A DNA stretch of 64,000 nt from Temnothorax longispinosus. Its lineage: Eukaryota; Arthropoda; Insecta; Hymenoptera; Formicidae. The notes under the pieces were generated by a model. It was not told the DNA's origin. It ran no database searches and saw nothing but the letters and a program-made list of their open reading frames with translations. The DNA is taken from positions 11,229,760 to 11,293,759 of the forward strand of contig NC_092365.1 in NCBI RefSeq assembly GCF_030848805.1. The letters run 5' to 3'. Of this stretch, positions 54,143 through 64,000 are shown one piece after another (the stretch's first letter is position 1; every line of letters begins with the position of its first letter). A program made the position numbers and the translations under genes.

Positions 54143-55560
54143 CGCGTGGTCGCCACGCGCGTTAGAAGTGAAACTTCTGAAGGCAAAGCTTTGCCATAAC
54201 TTTTCTGAAATTAATACAAAAACAATGCAACGGAATTACCCTGGCGGAAAAAATGTCTATGAATAACTACAAAATTTAACTTGAAATAGAAATTTGTACA
54301 TTTTTGTTGAAATATTTAATTTTTTGTAGAAATGGTTATTTTTTTGTAGAAATATCTACGAAATAGTACCACAAATTACAATGTTCTCAAATCAAGAAAT
54401 TATTGCAAGTAGTATTTTATGAAAAACTACAATTTATAAAAAATAATACAAAGATCTACAAATTTTAAAAATTTAAGAAGAAACAAAATCTTAAAAAATT
54501 AAAACATTTACTTACTTGTAGAATACTACAAAAATTTACAAAAGTGTTCCAATTCTAGCATTTTCATGTAGGATTTTGTAGTACTTCTTAAATTCATGTA
54601 AAATTTAATAGATTCTGGCAATTATATTTTATAGTTTTTTAAATTTTGTAGAAATATTTCCGCCAGGGTAATCACTCCAAGCCGCCCGCAACTCGAAAAT
54701 ATAGTGTTACACGCAGTTCTGGCTTTTGAGTCGCAAAATCGAATTTACTTACCGATCCAAAAGGAGTTTCACTTTGTACGCCTGTTGGTCGAATTTTCGT
54801 GACACTATTTTGTGACGTTTTTTCGTGTCGCATAATCGAACTTACTATTATACCGTACCAAAGAAGTTTTATTTCGTACGCCTATTGGTCGAATTTTCGT
54901 TACACTTTTCGTGTCGCATAATCGAACTTACTACCGTGCCAGAAGAAGAACCGTCTCGCCAACGCCGTACGCCTATTGGTCAAATTTTCGTTACACTTTT
55001 CGTGTCGCACAATCGAACTTACTACCGTACCAAAGAAGTTTCATTTCGTACGCCTATTGGTCGAATTTTCGTTACACTTTTCGTGTCGCATAATCGAACT
55101 TACTACCGTGCCAGAAGAAGAACCGTCTCGCCAACGCCGTACGCCTATTGGTCAAATTTTTGTTACACTTTTCGTGTCGCACAATCGAACTTACTACCGT
55201 ACCAAAGAAGTTTCATTTCGTACGCCTATTGGTCGAATTTTCGTTACACTTTTTGTGTCGCATAATCGAACTTACTACCGTGCCAGAAGAAGAACCGTCT
55301 CGCCAACGCCGTACGCCTATTGGTCAAATTTTTGTTACACTTTTCGTGTCGCACAATCGAACTTACTACCGTACCAAAGAAGTTTCACTTCCGTTACACT
55401 TTTTCGTGTCGCGAATCGAACTTACTACCGTGCCTAAAGAAGTTTCACTTCAAAAATTAACGCGTGGTCGCCACGCGCGTTAGAAGTGAAACTTTTGAAG
55501 GCAAGGCTTTGTCATAACTTTTCTGAAATTAATACAAAAACAATACAACGGAATTAGTCA
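54143..55560. repeat. Direct duplication containing a hairpin motif
   Basis: The segment starting AACGCGTGGTCGCCACGCGC (54143-54238) recurs at 55460-55553 with few differences. It is followed in both places by TCACTCCAAGCCGCCCGCAA and the start of the 172-bp satellite. The first copy alone holds the TA-flanked MITE. AACGCG..CGCGTT forms a hairpin. Confidence 0.8.
54239..54668. mobile_element. TA-flanked MITE (430 bp)
   Basis: Terminal inverted repeats CCCTGGCGGAAA/TTTCCGCCAGGG, with TA on each side (54237-54238, 54669-54670). The duplicated copy at 55553 has the same flank without the insertion and with a single TA, an empty site. The interior is rich in CTACAAAA/TTTTGTAG motifs and codes for nothing. 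TA duplication suggests a Tc1/mariner-class transposase. Confidence 0.85.
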
Positions 55561-56245
55561 CTCCAAGCCGCCCGCAACTCGAAAATATAGTGTTACACGC
55601 AGTTCTCACTATATCCGTCTCGCCAGTGCCGTACGGCTGATCGAATGTTTGTGACGCGTTTTCGAGTCGCAAAATCGAATTTACTTACCGATCCAAAAGA
55701 AGTTTTACTTTGTACGCCTGTTGGTCGAATTTTCGTGACACTATTTCGTGACGTTTTTTCGTGTCGCACAATCAAACATACTACCGTGCCAAAGAAGTTT
55801 CATTTTGTACGTCTATTGGTCGAATTTTTGTTACACTTTTCGTGTCGCAAAATTCGTGTCGCATAATCAAACTTACTACCGTGCCAGGCCAGAAGAAGGA
55901 CCGTTTCGCCAATGCCGTACGCCTATTGGTCAAATTTTCGTTACACTGTTCGTGTCGCTTTTCCGTGTCGCATAATCAAACTTACTACCGTGCCAGGCCA
56001 AAAGAAGGACCGTCTCGCCAACGCCGTACGCCTATTGGTCAAATTTTTGTTACACTTTTCGTGTCGCGAAATTCGTGTCGCATAATCAAACTTACTACCG
56101 TGCCAGGCCAGAAAAAGGACCGTCTCACAAACGCCGTATTGGTCAAATTTTCGTTACACTTTTTGTGTCGCTTTTCCGTGTCGCATAATCGAACTTACTA
56201 CCGTGCCAGAAGAAGAACCGTCTCGCGAACGCCGTACGCCTATTG
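54720..56245. repeat. 172-bp satellite in two blocks
   Basis: The landmark GCATAATCGAACTTACTACC lies at 54916, 55088 and 55260, exactly 172 bp apart. Each 172-bp unit is made of two related half-units of about 86 bp (GTGCCAGAAGAAGAACC type and GTACCAAAGAAGTTTC type). The second block (55655-56245) is more rearranged, with GTGTCGCTTTTCCGTGTCGC insertions. Open frames with ELTTVP and RLLVEF repeats are by-products of the repeat. Confidence 0.9.
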
Positions 56246-56580
56246 TATCATCGTAGTTACTATAAAATCTCCTGTTTATGCGGAGGAATTATCGTATCGT
56301 TCGTAAGTTCCTACAGAATTAAGTAACGCTCGCGTAAACGTAGTATAGGTTAGATTACCGGTTTCTTATTTTACATAAAACGCGAGATTCACTTATGTAT
56401 GCAAGTTTAACGCCTATTGAGTTAATATGAAATAATTTTTCTAAATGTAAAAATAACACAATGTTATATATGCGGTTTGGCGTGAATATATATATCGCGA
56501 CAATAGCCGAGGTGATCGAAGAAGTTGTGTATAATGTCCCGATTCAACGGCCACTGCCAAGGGAACGGGCTTGGAAAAAT

Positions 56581-56611
<31 letters not shown>

Positions 56612-56790
56612 TTCTAGTCTGGCACTGTAAGGAGACATGAGAGGTGTAGCATAAGTGGGAGATGGCAACATCGCCGGTGAAATACCACTACTTTTATCGT
56701 TTCCTTACTTACTCGGTTAGGCGAAGCGCGTGCCCCGAGGGCTTCGTGCACCGGCGGTCACGGTGTTCTAGAGCCAAGCGTGTCAGAGTG
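56246..56790. other. Unassigned sequence
   Basis: A minus-strand ORF (56671-56441) with a Ser/Pro-rich start, and overlapping plus ORFs, have no recognisable domain. I cannot decide whether any was coding. Confidence 0.4.
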
Positions 56791-56799
56791 GTTGAGAGT

Positions 56800-57669
56800 G
56801 TTAATAATAACATTAATATCTCTCACACTGTCAAGCCAAATTGGCTTTTCGTTCAGCTTCCGACTCATTCATCATTTCTCCTTTTGCAAAATTTGGAAAA
56901 CAGCATGAGGTTGGTATAACAATGAATTGCTGCCAGTTCCAGATGTATTGAACAGTAAGTGATATAATCTTAACACGTTGAATAAAAAAGAAATCAGGAT
57001 ATTCTGATTATACAATACATTTTTACTTTGTAGAGGATGATTACGTGGCTGTATATTGGAGCGACAAATGGATTAGAGGATGCATTGAACGTCCAGATCC
57101 ATCGGGAGAGAGAAGCGTAGTACGATTACTCGATCACGGTGGTTACTGGCAGTTTAGTAATTCGTAATGTAGGCCATTGATATATAATTATTTGAGCCTG
57201 CCCTTCCAAGCCATCGAAATCTTTTTAACAAATATTCAGCCAAAGAACGGTAACTATATATTGACGTTATATGTACTATTATTCCAGATTATACATCTCT
57301 ACTCAAAATTATTTATCTTTGGATATGTAATTATACTTTGATGTTACTCCTTTACAGGTAAATAGTCGACAGAAGCTTACAATGTGGTACAAAATTGTTC
57401 CTCAAAGGGAGTTGCTGCTCAAGCTCAGATTGAAGGTCGCATTCAAACTAATATTTATGCAAATATTTATTTTATGATACAAAATTATGGGGTAAGTAGT
57501 TATTATCCAATCTTCGAGAATCTTTTTGCAGAAGCGCAAATTAATTGAAATTAATTGAATTTTTTTTAAGCTAATTTCTCTTACTGAAGAACTGGTAACG
57601 AATGGACATGCTGAACAAGTAGCATGGGACCAGATGAAGCTAGAAACACTTGAATCCATCTGTACATAA
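56800..57669 (+). pseudogene. AKAP1-like tudor-domain fragment with introns retained
   Basis: Four exon-like segments joined by good splice sites: 56800-56954 (WLFVQLPTHSSFLLLQNLE, then a frameshift, NELLPVPDVL); 57034-57249 (DDYVAVYWSDKWIRGCIE, VVRLLDHGGYWQFSNS, then TAA at 57165, YLSLPFQAIEIFLTNIQP); 57358-57491 (TAG at its start, then AQAQIEGRIQTNIYANIYF); 57571-57669 (LISLTEELVTNGHAEQVAWD, stop at 57667). The order and motifs match an extended tudor domain (tudor core within an SN-like fold) as in AKAP1. Retained introns show a DNA-level duplication, not a retrocopy. Two nonsense codons and a frameshift make it a pseudogene. The AKAP1 identity is inference. Confidence 0.6.
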
Positions 57670-57671
57670 GA

Positions 57672-58605
57672 GTTGTCAAGAAACTCTACCATTTTCACGC
57701 ATAATTCGCGATTCTTTGTCAGTATGGACTAGAGTTTAATACAATCGCTATTGATGATCCTTTTTAATTGCGTCAAAATTGATTATTTTGCTTTTTAACT
57801 TCGTTTTTTACTCATGTTGTAAAATAGTTTTTTTGATTGTGTAGAATATTTATATTTAGAAAGAAAGAAATTTATAAAGATTGCTATATTGATCGTAGAG
57901 TAGAGAAAACAATAACTTAACATTTTACAAAGTAGTGTCACATTTAAACTAGAACATTTGTATCAAATAACTCAGACGAATTAGGAAATTTGTTTCTACA
58001 TGACTAATATCTATTTCTGATTGGAGACGATTCGAGAACTCATTGAAATAATTTAATTTCTTTTCACATTTAAATTTAGGTCACCGTAGATTAAACTTGT
58101 TATTTTAGAAGTTATTGTTAAATGGTGCATTTTATTTAACATCTCGTGTTACCTTTTCAAATTATTTAAAGGTTGCTAATTCATTTAAAGATTTGTTTTT
58201 TGAACATTTTTTTTAGTAACTTGTATTCCGCACTTCACTGTCGTGGCATAAAATTATTTTATGTTTTAAAAGATGGAGACTAAGCTTTTGAATTAATCCA
58301 GATGTACGCATATATACTGTATATACATATGATTAATAAGTAATTTATCTGAGACTATTTATTTATTATTGAAAAAATTAATAATTATTTTTCACTAATT
58401 ATTAATTTTCAAATAAATAGTTATTTATTTTTTATAAACTATCTATTAGTTATTTTAATAATAAAGAATTTATTTCTACTAATTACCAGTTTACAAAAGA
58501 AATTAATTCATATTTACCTAAATACTAACTTTCACAAACTAGATATTTTTCTCAGACAAATTACCAATTCTTTAAGTAATCTACACTTCTCACAAAAATT
58601 AAAGT
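57672..58605. other. AT-rich sequence, no feature recognised
   Basis: Long runs of TTTATTA/AATAATTA-type sequence (58330-58480). No genes or element ends recognised. Confidence 0.5.
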
Positions 58606-58609
58606 AATA

Positions 58610-59640
58610 CTAAATTTATCTTTAAAAATGGGCGAAATTCAACCAGCTCTAACTTTGTTAAAAATGAACAAAATTTAAATTTAAAAAAAGGATTTTAAAG
58701 CTCGAAATTTCTACTTTCAAAAAGTTACTATTATTTTTTAGTTTCTGTGAGTTTGGTAATTTTTACATATAGAAAACTACGAGCTGGACAAAATAGAAAT
58801 TTTTTCTTTCACTTTGTGGGCCTGTCATGTTTCCAAAAAAAAACCGCAAAAATTTTCGACTTTTTAACGTGAAAACTTGAAGTTTTTCTTGCAAAATTTT
58901 TTTTTTAAATGTTTCTACAATTTTTTGTTACATCGCGGATTGAAAAAGAAATAAGCTTTTTGACTTTGATTGCTCATAACTCCCTTAGAAATCATCGTAT
59001 TGCAATTCAAAAAACAGATTCTTAAAGCTGAAACTTTGCTCTATTAAACCGTATAATTGCCAAATTCTTTTAAATAACGTAGATATGATACAAATTGATG
59101 AAAATAATGTAAAAATTAGCGATTTTTATCTTTTTCATTTTGACCCAGAGAACAATTGTACAGAACAACAACGCAGACACGTAGAAACATTTTTAAAAGA
59201 AGATTTTGGAAGGAAAACTTCAAGCTTTCACATTAAGGGTCAATTTCACCAACCACAGTTAACTTAACCGACGGTTAAAGTTAGCAGGATTGACAAATAG
59301 AAAGCAGGGTGGATTCATTTCTATTGGTCAATTCTGCTAACTTTAACCATCGGTTAAGCTAACTGTGGTTGGTGAAATTGGCCCTAAGAAGTTGAAAATT
59401 TTCGCAGATTTTTTTTTGCACGTGACAGGCCTACAAAGTGAGAGAAAAATTTTCTATTTTGTCCAGCTCGTAGTTTTCTATATGCAAAAGTTACCAAACT
59501 TACAGAAACTAAAAAATAATAGTAACTTTTCGAAAGTAGAGATTTTAAGCTTGAAATTTAAATTTTATTCATTTTTAACAAAGTTACAGCTGCTTGAATT
59601 TTGACTATTTTTAAAGATAAATTTAGTGTTTCTTCAATTT
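58610..59640. mobile_element. Inverted-repeat element with arms of about 300 bp, disrupted by a MITE
   Basis: The left arm (58610-58925) and right arm (59178-59236 plus 59388-59640) are inverted. Shared landmarks are TTGTCCAGCTCGTAGTTTTC, GACAGGCC-ACAAAGTGA, AACTTCAAG, and AAAAATAATAGTAAC. The MITE at 59237-59384 lies inside the right arm. The loop has a 60-codon ORF without family match. Part of the right arm (from AATAATAGTAAC) is also the left flank of foldback elements A and B. Confidence 0.7.
59237..59384. mobile_element. Harbinger-type MITE (148 bp)
   Basis: Almost fully palindromic. Ends are GGGTCAATTTCACCAACCAC and the complement of TGGTTGGTGAAATTGGCCC. Target duplication TAA at 59234-59236 and 59385-59387. 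A 3-bp TWA duplication is typical of PIF/Harbinger, and the ends resemble the presumed Harbinger terminus at 20516-20535. Confidence 0.85.
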
Positions 59641-61082
59641 TTGTAAGAAATGTATAATTTACTTTAACTTAAATATTATTAATTTTTATGTATTTGTTGT
59701 TATTGCTAATTTTGTGAATAATTAAAAAATAAAAAAAAAATGTTTTGTAGATCCTTGCTTAACACTACAAAATAGGTAATATCAGTACAAAATTACCTTT
59801 TTCAAAAAAGGTAAAAAAAAGTGCCGAGTACACGCAATGTATTTTGTAAATTCAAAAATCTAACCTAAGTGGTAGCTTTATATCTTTTTCACAAAATTAT
59901 ATTATCTAACTTAACTCAAGTAACATGTATTTCAAAAAAAAGATGTAAAATCTTTAATTTCTTCTTCATAAAATTATATTACCTAACTTAACTCAAGTGA
60001 CATGTATCTAACCTAAGTGTGTGGTAGCTTTATATCTTTTTCACAAAATTATATTACCGAACTTAACTCAAGTGACATGTATTTAAAAAAAAAATGTGAA
60101 ATTTTTATTTTCTTCTTCACAAAATTATATTACCTAACTTAACTCAAGTGACATATATTTCAAAAAAGATGTAAAATCTTTAAATTAAATTGCGCCAATT
60201 GTAAAGAGAGTATTGAAAGATAATTGTTATGCAACTACTTTAAAGAAATAAAACCCAAGTGGTATCTTCGTATTCCTATTCAAGGGTCTTCCTATTCTAA
60301 ACCCAATGATAATAGCTTCTTAATTCTTTTTAACAAATTTTTAATATTACAAAGAATCATTTTAATTACAAAGAATTAAAGAAGTAACAGTAAAATAAAA
60401 ATATTTAATTAAAACAAAATAAATAAATTTTTCTTGTAAAAAAACTTGGCGCTGCTAGACTTTGAAATTTAAACATTAAAATTTAAACATTAGTACTAAG
60501 ATTTTTGATTGAATAAAAAACAATAAACATAATTTAGGGAAGAATGCGACAGGAGTAAAAAAACAGCGCCAAGTTTTTTTACAAGAAAAATTTATTTATT
60601 AAAGTTACTGTTACTTTTTTAATTCTTTGTAATTAAAATGATTCTTTGTAATATTAAAAATTTGTTAAAGAGAATTAAGAAGCTATTATCACTTGGGTTT
60701 AGAATAGGAAGACCCTTGAATAGGAATACGAAGATACCACTTGGGTTTTATTTCTTTAAAGTAGTTGCATAACAATTATCTTTCAAAGCAATATACATAT
60801 TCTCTTTACAATTGGCGCAATTTACTTTAAAAATTTCACATTTTTTTTTAAATACATGTCACTTAAGTTAAGTTAGGTAATATAATTTTGTGAAAAAGAT
60901 ATAAAGCTACTACACACTTAGGTTAGATACATGTCACTTGAGTTAAGTTAGGTAATATAATTTTTGAAGAAGAAATTAAAGATTTCACTTTTTTTTTAAA
61001 TACATGTCACTTGAGTTAAGTTAGATAATATAATTTTGTGAAAAAGATATAAAGCTACCACTTAGGTTAGATTTTTGAATTT
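59641..61082. mobile_element. Foldback element B
   Basis: Flank 59518-59792, left arm about 59793-60450, core 60447-60575, right arm about 60576-61082. It is the same family as element A, with repeated CTTAACTCAAGTGACATGTA and TAACCTAAGTGGTAGCTTTA blocks and the AAACCCAAGTGGTATCTTCG block. The core reads GGCGCTGCTAGACTTTG... here but GGCGCTGCTTTTTTACTCC... in element A, that is, reversed. No ORF. Confidence 0.8.
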
Positions 61083-61092
61083 TAGATATGTA

Positions 61093-61978
61093 GGGTAGAC
61101 CGGGGCACGTTGTCACACGGGGCACGTTGTCACATCGACTTTATTTAAAAAACTAATAACCACAGGGCAGCACCCGTCATTCCCAAAACGTGTTAGTGTA
61201 TGCCCATCTTTGGTGTGTTTACAGTGTTGAAATTGCTCCAGCCGTGTTGACGTAAAATCAACTTGAAAATTTTTTGCGACCGTAAGTAAAATTTTATTGT
61301 CTAATATTCAACGTACTGGACATGAAGCTTATGTTCTTTCAGAACAGACCTTTATATTATCTTAAAGTATGTACTTTTACCTACCGCGTGCAATACCTAA
61401 CCTTATGAATATCTCAAACGTGTCGGCCATGAGGCTGTTTGAAGTAAAAAAATGCCCTCGGGGCACGTTGTCACGAATTTAATGGGAATCTATTACGAAT
61501 CTTCAGATGACGCGATAACGAGTAAAAATATTTTATGTTTAATCACCGACATGATTATAAAAGAAAAAATGTGTATATTGATCAAGTTGCGCATTCGAGT
61601 GGAATTCTTGTATTTAGATTAAGACGAAAACTTAGTGCTTTTTGTACTTTTTGAAATAAAATAAATGTTTCTGTGAAGGATTTTACTTTTTTACATTGCA
61701 GCGCACTATAATATATTGATATTTACGTTGAATACAGTTTGGATAACATTTTGCATGCAATTACATTTGATGTGACAACGTGCCCCGGTCACGGGGACCT
61801 GTCGTTATTTATTGTTATGTAACAACTGTAGAGTAACAATCACACAAAATTCGATACTGTCCAATTGAAGCTGAGGGTTCACTCGAAGTTTTGGCATATC
61901 AAAGTACTCTTAAATATTGAATGTAAAAAATACAAAAAATATTGAACCAAATGTGTGAAAACGTGTCCCGGTCTACTC
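61093..61978. mobile_element. TA-flanked MITE-like element with repeated GGGGCACGTTGTCAC motif
   Basis: Ends GGGTAGACCGGGGCACG and the complement of CGTGTCCCGGTCTACTC, flanked by TA (61091-61092, 61979-61980). The motif GGGGCACGTTGTCAC occurs twice at the left end (61109, 61118 region), once inside (about 61461), and once inverted (about 61773-61788). There is no transposase ORF. A Tc1/mariner/pogo-class origin is inferred from TA. Confidence 0.7.
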
Positions 61979-61980
61979 TA

Positions 61981-62300
61981 CATAGATATACTTCCCATGT
62001 AAATATCATATGTATTTCCGCTCCTGTACAGTAAAAATGAATGAAATTTTTATGGTACACTTCTATGACATCGAGAATTGCAATTACGGTTTTTTAAGTT
62101 TTTCTGTTAATATATTTTTTTCTATTTTTTAATAATTTATTTAAACAATATCAAGTACAAAAATGGGACAAAATTGCGATTTTTACACTTTTTCTGTCCC
62201 AATAATAACATGTTGTTTATGAATAACTTCTAAGACTAGCTTTACACTGTTTAATCAAGAAAACAAAATTATATTACATATAGCTATACGTAAAACATCC
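61981..62300. other. AT-rich sequence, no feature recognised
   Basis: Nothing recognised. Confidence 0.5.
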
Positions 62301-62302
62301 TT

Positions 62303-62645
62303 AAAGTGTCAGTCGTCGGTTAACATCATATGATACATAGTTCAACAAATGTATTTATTAATTATAAACAATTCGAAGAGACTACAAAACTTTTTAATTT
62401 CACTACAAAACTCTACAAACAAAATACAATTAACTACAAAAGAGCTTTTTTATTTTATAATATGTTGATGTATTATATGATGTTAGTAGCCGACGACTGA
62501 CACTTTAAATATTTAATTAAAAATTAATTATGGAGTAACAAACAAAAATAAATAAACTACAATAATCTACAAACGAAATACAATCAATTTCACTCCTAAT
62601 TTTTTTTTAAGTGTCAGTCGTCGGCTAACATCATACGAATTCATA
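62303..62645. repeat. Inverted-repeat element with AGTGTCAGTCGTCGG ends, plus a third end
   Basis: AGTGTCAGTCGTCGGTTAAC at about 62306 and its complement CGACGACTGACACT at about 62490-62506 bound about 200 bp. Both ends touch TTAA. A third, direct copy (AGTGTCAGTCGTCGGCTAAC) at about 62610 suggests a neighbouring truncated or overlapping copy. Confidence 0.65.
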
Positions 62646-62724
62646 TCCATTGTCACCATAAATTGAATTCACTTACATCGGATAACCTCACTTTTGTCGA
62701 GAACAGCGCTTTTACTATGTTTAT

Positions 62725-62865
62725 CGTATGCGATTTGCATATCGCATAGGTTGTACCCACTCGACATCAACCGTTCGATATTTTCTCGCATACTGTGTAT
62801 CTCACTCAATCAAGAATACCATTTCTACTATCGTATGCAATATCCCATGCGATAGATGTCTAGGG
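62725..62865. repeat. Second cluster of TCGTATGCGAT-like motifs
   Basis: ATCGTATGCGATTTGCATATC, TATCGCATAGG and CATGCGATAG resemble the palindrome cluster at 53853-53965. Confidence 0.45.
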
Positions 62866-62927
62866 TCCTCGTTTCAAGAATAAGGTCTCAGGCCAGTTAC
62901 ACCAGATTTAAGGTGGAGGACGCGCAC

Positions 62928-62990
62928 GTACACGCGTATGCGTAACGCATACGCATACACACACGCACATGCACACGCACACACATAATA
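62928..62990. repeat. CA/CG-rich microsatellite
   Basis: Alternating CACGCA/ACACAC dinucleotides, including GCGTATGCGTAACGCATACGC. Confidence 0.85.
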
Positions 62991-63059
62991 TGTTGTATGT
63001 ATGTCTATGAATAATCTTATGTAGAAAAAAAAACACAATTTCTGTAAAATACACAATTC

Positions 63060-64000
63060 TGAGCAATTTAGGGTTTCGTAACTGTAAAAGTTGAGTTTTT
63101 CTGAAGTCATGAATGCATTGAGACTTTTGATCAGCATCATAAAAGCAAATACATATAAAAAATTTAGTCAATTTGATAGAAGCCGGTTTCTTCATAAGAA
63201 GTGTGCGAAGTTTTTTCGATTATATTATTTAAAAATCAAATTATTTTTTAATGCCCTTTTGTTTTCAAAATAATTAAATAATAATTATTTTATAATGAAA
63301 AATAAAAAAACTTAAGAAAAAAGACGGAAGTAACAGGAATCGAATAGTTCTCCGCGCTACTATACGTTATTTTGGAATTGAGTCCTATTGCACGGATTTA
63401 TAAACGACGCTTTTTTGTTAATAACTTTTGAATGATTTGTCAGTTTCAGCTAATTATTTTATTTATATTAAGGGGTTGTCTACCCTAAACTATTAAAGTG
63501 TCGGGCATATCTGCGCTTTTCAACGCGTATATTCTCCGTCAGCTCCACGCCGAGAAAGCATTAGAAGGCTAGCAACGGGCAGTCTTGGTCGCATTGGCTG
63601 AGTCAGAGCGAGAAGAAGGGAAGTATATTCTCTCTCTCGCTCACTCTTGCTCGACACGCCGAACTCAGTCGAGCGCGCGTCTTTACATGACGTCACAAAG
63701 CGTCTTTGTGTGCGTAAGTGGAGGGAGAAAAACGCTGTCAATCCAAATCATGCCGCGTCCTCAATCTGCAAGGTGGGCGGGAATGGAGCATACAATCTCC
63801 GAAGTGAACTTAGATTCACGCATGACTTTGGAGATTGCATGCCCAATCCGCCTAGTACCGGCAATCATTCCACGCTCAAAATTACTTAACTCATGACGTG
63901 CGGCCATTGTGTATTAAATACACTGTCATGGAGGCTTGTTAGAATATCAACTACTCGCAGTCGCGTCTATTGGGAGAGTTGATAGCAATTATTACCAAAA
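63060..64000 (-). mobile_element. Tc1-like element relic, copy 2 (continues past the window)
   Basis: On the minus strand ATG at about 63906 opens MAARHELSNFERGMIAGTRR followed by IGHAIS, the N-terminus of a Tc1-type transposase. It is broken soon after. It is homologous, in opposite orientation, to 43105-43240 and 43505-43660. The terminus lies beyond 64000. Confidence 0.65.

Noticed and set aside
54825..56306. ORFs of 60-181 codons with repeated ELTTVPKK/RLLVEF motifs
   Set aside because: Produced by the 172-bp satellite; several frames are open and no start or splice context supports translation.
59085..59267. 60-codon ORF in the foldback loop
   Set aside because: It runs into the MITE and has no family match; chance is sufficient explanation.
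62874..63195. Cys/Ala/Tyr-rich minus ORFs
   Set aside because: They translate the CA/CG microsatellite.
43055..64000. A single giant transposon with about 1-kb terminal inverted repeats
   Set aside because: The inverted similarity is better explained by two Tc1-like relics: both contain the Tc1 transposase N-terminus in the orientation expected of independent insertions.

Overview
The window looks like a transposon-rich, AT-rich intergenic stretch of an insect genome, most probably an ant. Spliceosomal introns, BEL/Pao, copia, R1-clade, Harbinger, Tc1/mariner and Polinton elements point to an arthropod. The ant assignment is my inference from family resemblance and has not been searched. No intact host gene was found. 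The only host-like coding traces are a decayed tudor-domain fragment resembling the C-terminus of AKAP1 (56.8-57.7 kb) and exons resembling a Methyltransf_FA domain (42.4-43.0 kb).

Layout. 0-1.1 kb: 3' end of a LINE with an RNase H domain. 1.3-11.5 kb: a nearly complete but dead Maverick/Polinton carrying protein-primed DNA polymerase B (with a spliceosomal intron), chromodomain integrase, packaging ATPase, a PLA2-like/cysteine-protease protein, penton-like and major capsid proteins, and accessory genes. 11.5-12.8 kb: an AT-rich and then a GC-rich minisatellite. 12.9-20.5 kb: a Harbinger element whose HARBI1-like gene holds a copia element (15315-19845, TSD AAATA) in one intron. 20.77-27.40 kb: a decayed BEL/Pao element on the minus strand (TSD ATATT). 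27.94-29.60 kb: a concatemer of 393-bp tRNA-like units with an internal orientation switch, bounded by a 14-bp direct repeat. 29.6-31.2 kb: a second, dead HARBI1 gene. 31.4-31.7 kb: a 90-bp tandem repeat.

31.8-40.4 kb: a long foldback element split by a 6.9-kb R1-clade LINE (32355-39213, minus strand). 40.4-43.7 kb: a tRNA-Thr-like relic, an internally deleted mariner, the FA-methyltransferase-like exons and a Tc1-like relic. 44.1-46.75 kb: a DDE transposase pseudogene of a family I cannot name, interrupted by a solo LTR. 46773-53501: a young, apparently intact BEL/Pao element with one 1743-codon ORF and almost identical LTRs. 54.1-56.2 kb: a duplicated 172-bp satellite with a TA-flanked MITE. 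58.6-62.0 kb: foldback elements, a Harbinger-type MITE and a TA-flanked MITE. 63.1-64.0 kb: a second Tc1-like copy in the opposite orientation.

The nesting can be read from the target-site duplications: copia into Harbinger, LINE into foldback, solo LTR into DDE transposase, MITE into a foldback arm. Much of the Polinton decay is of the CpG-to-TpG/CpA type. The intact BEL/Pao element is the only component that looks capable of present-day activity.
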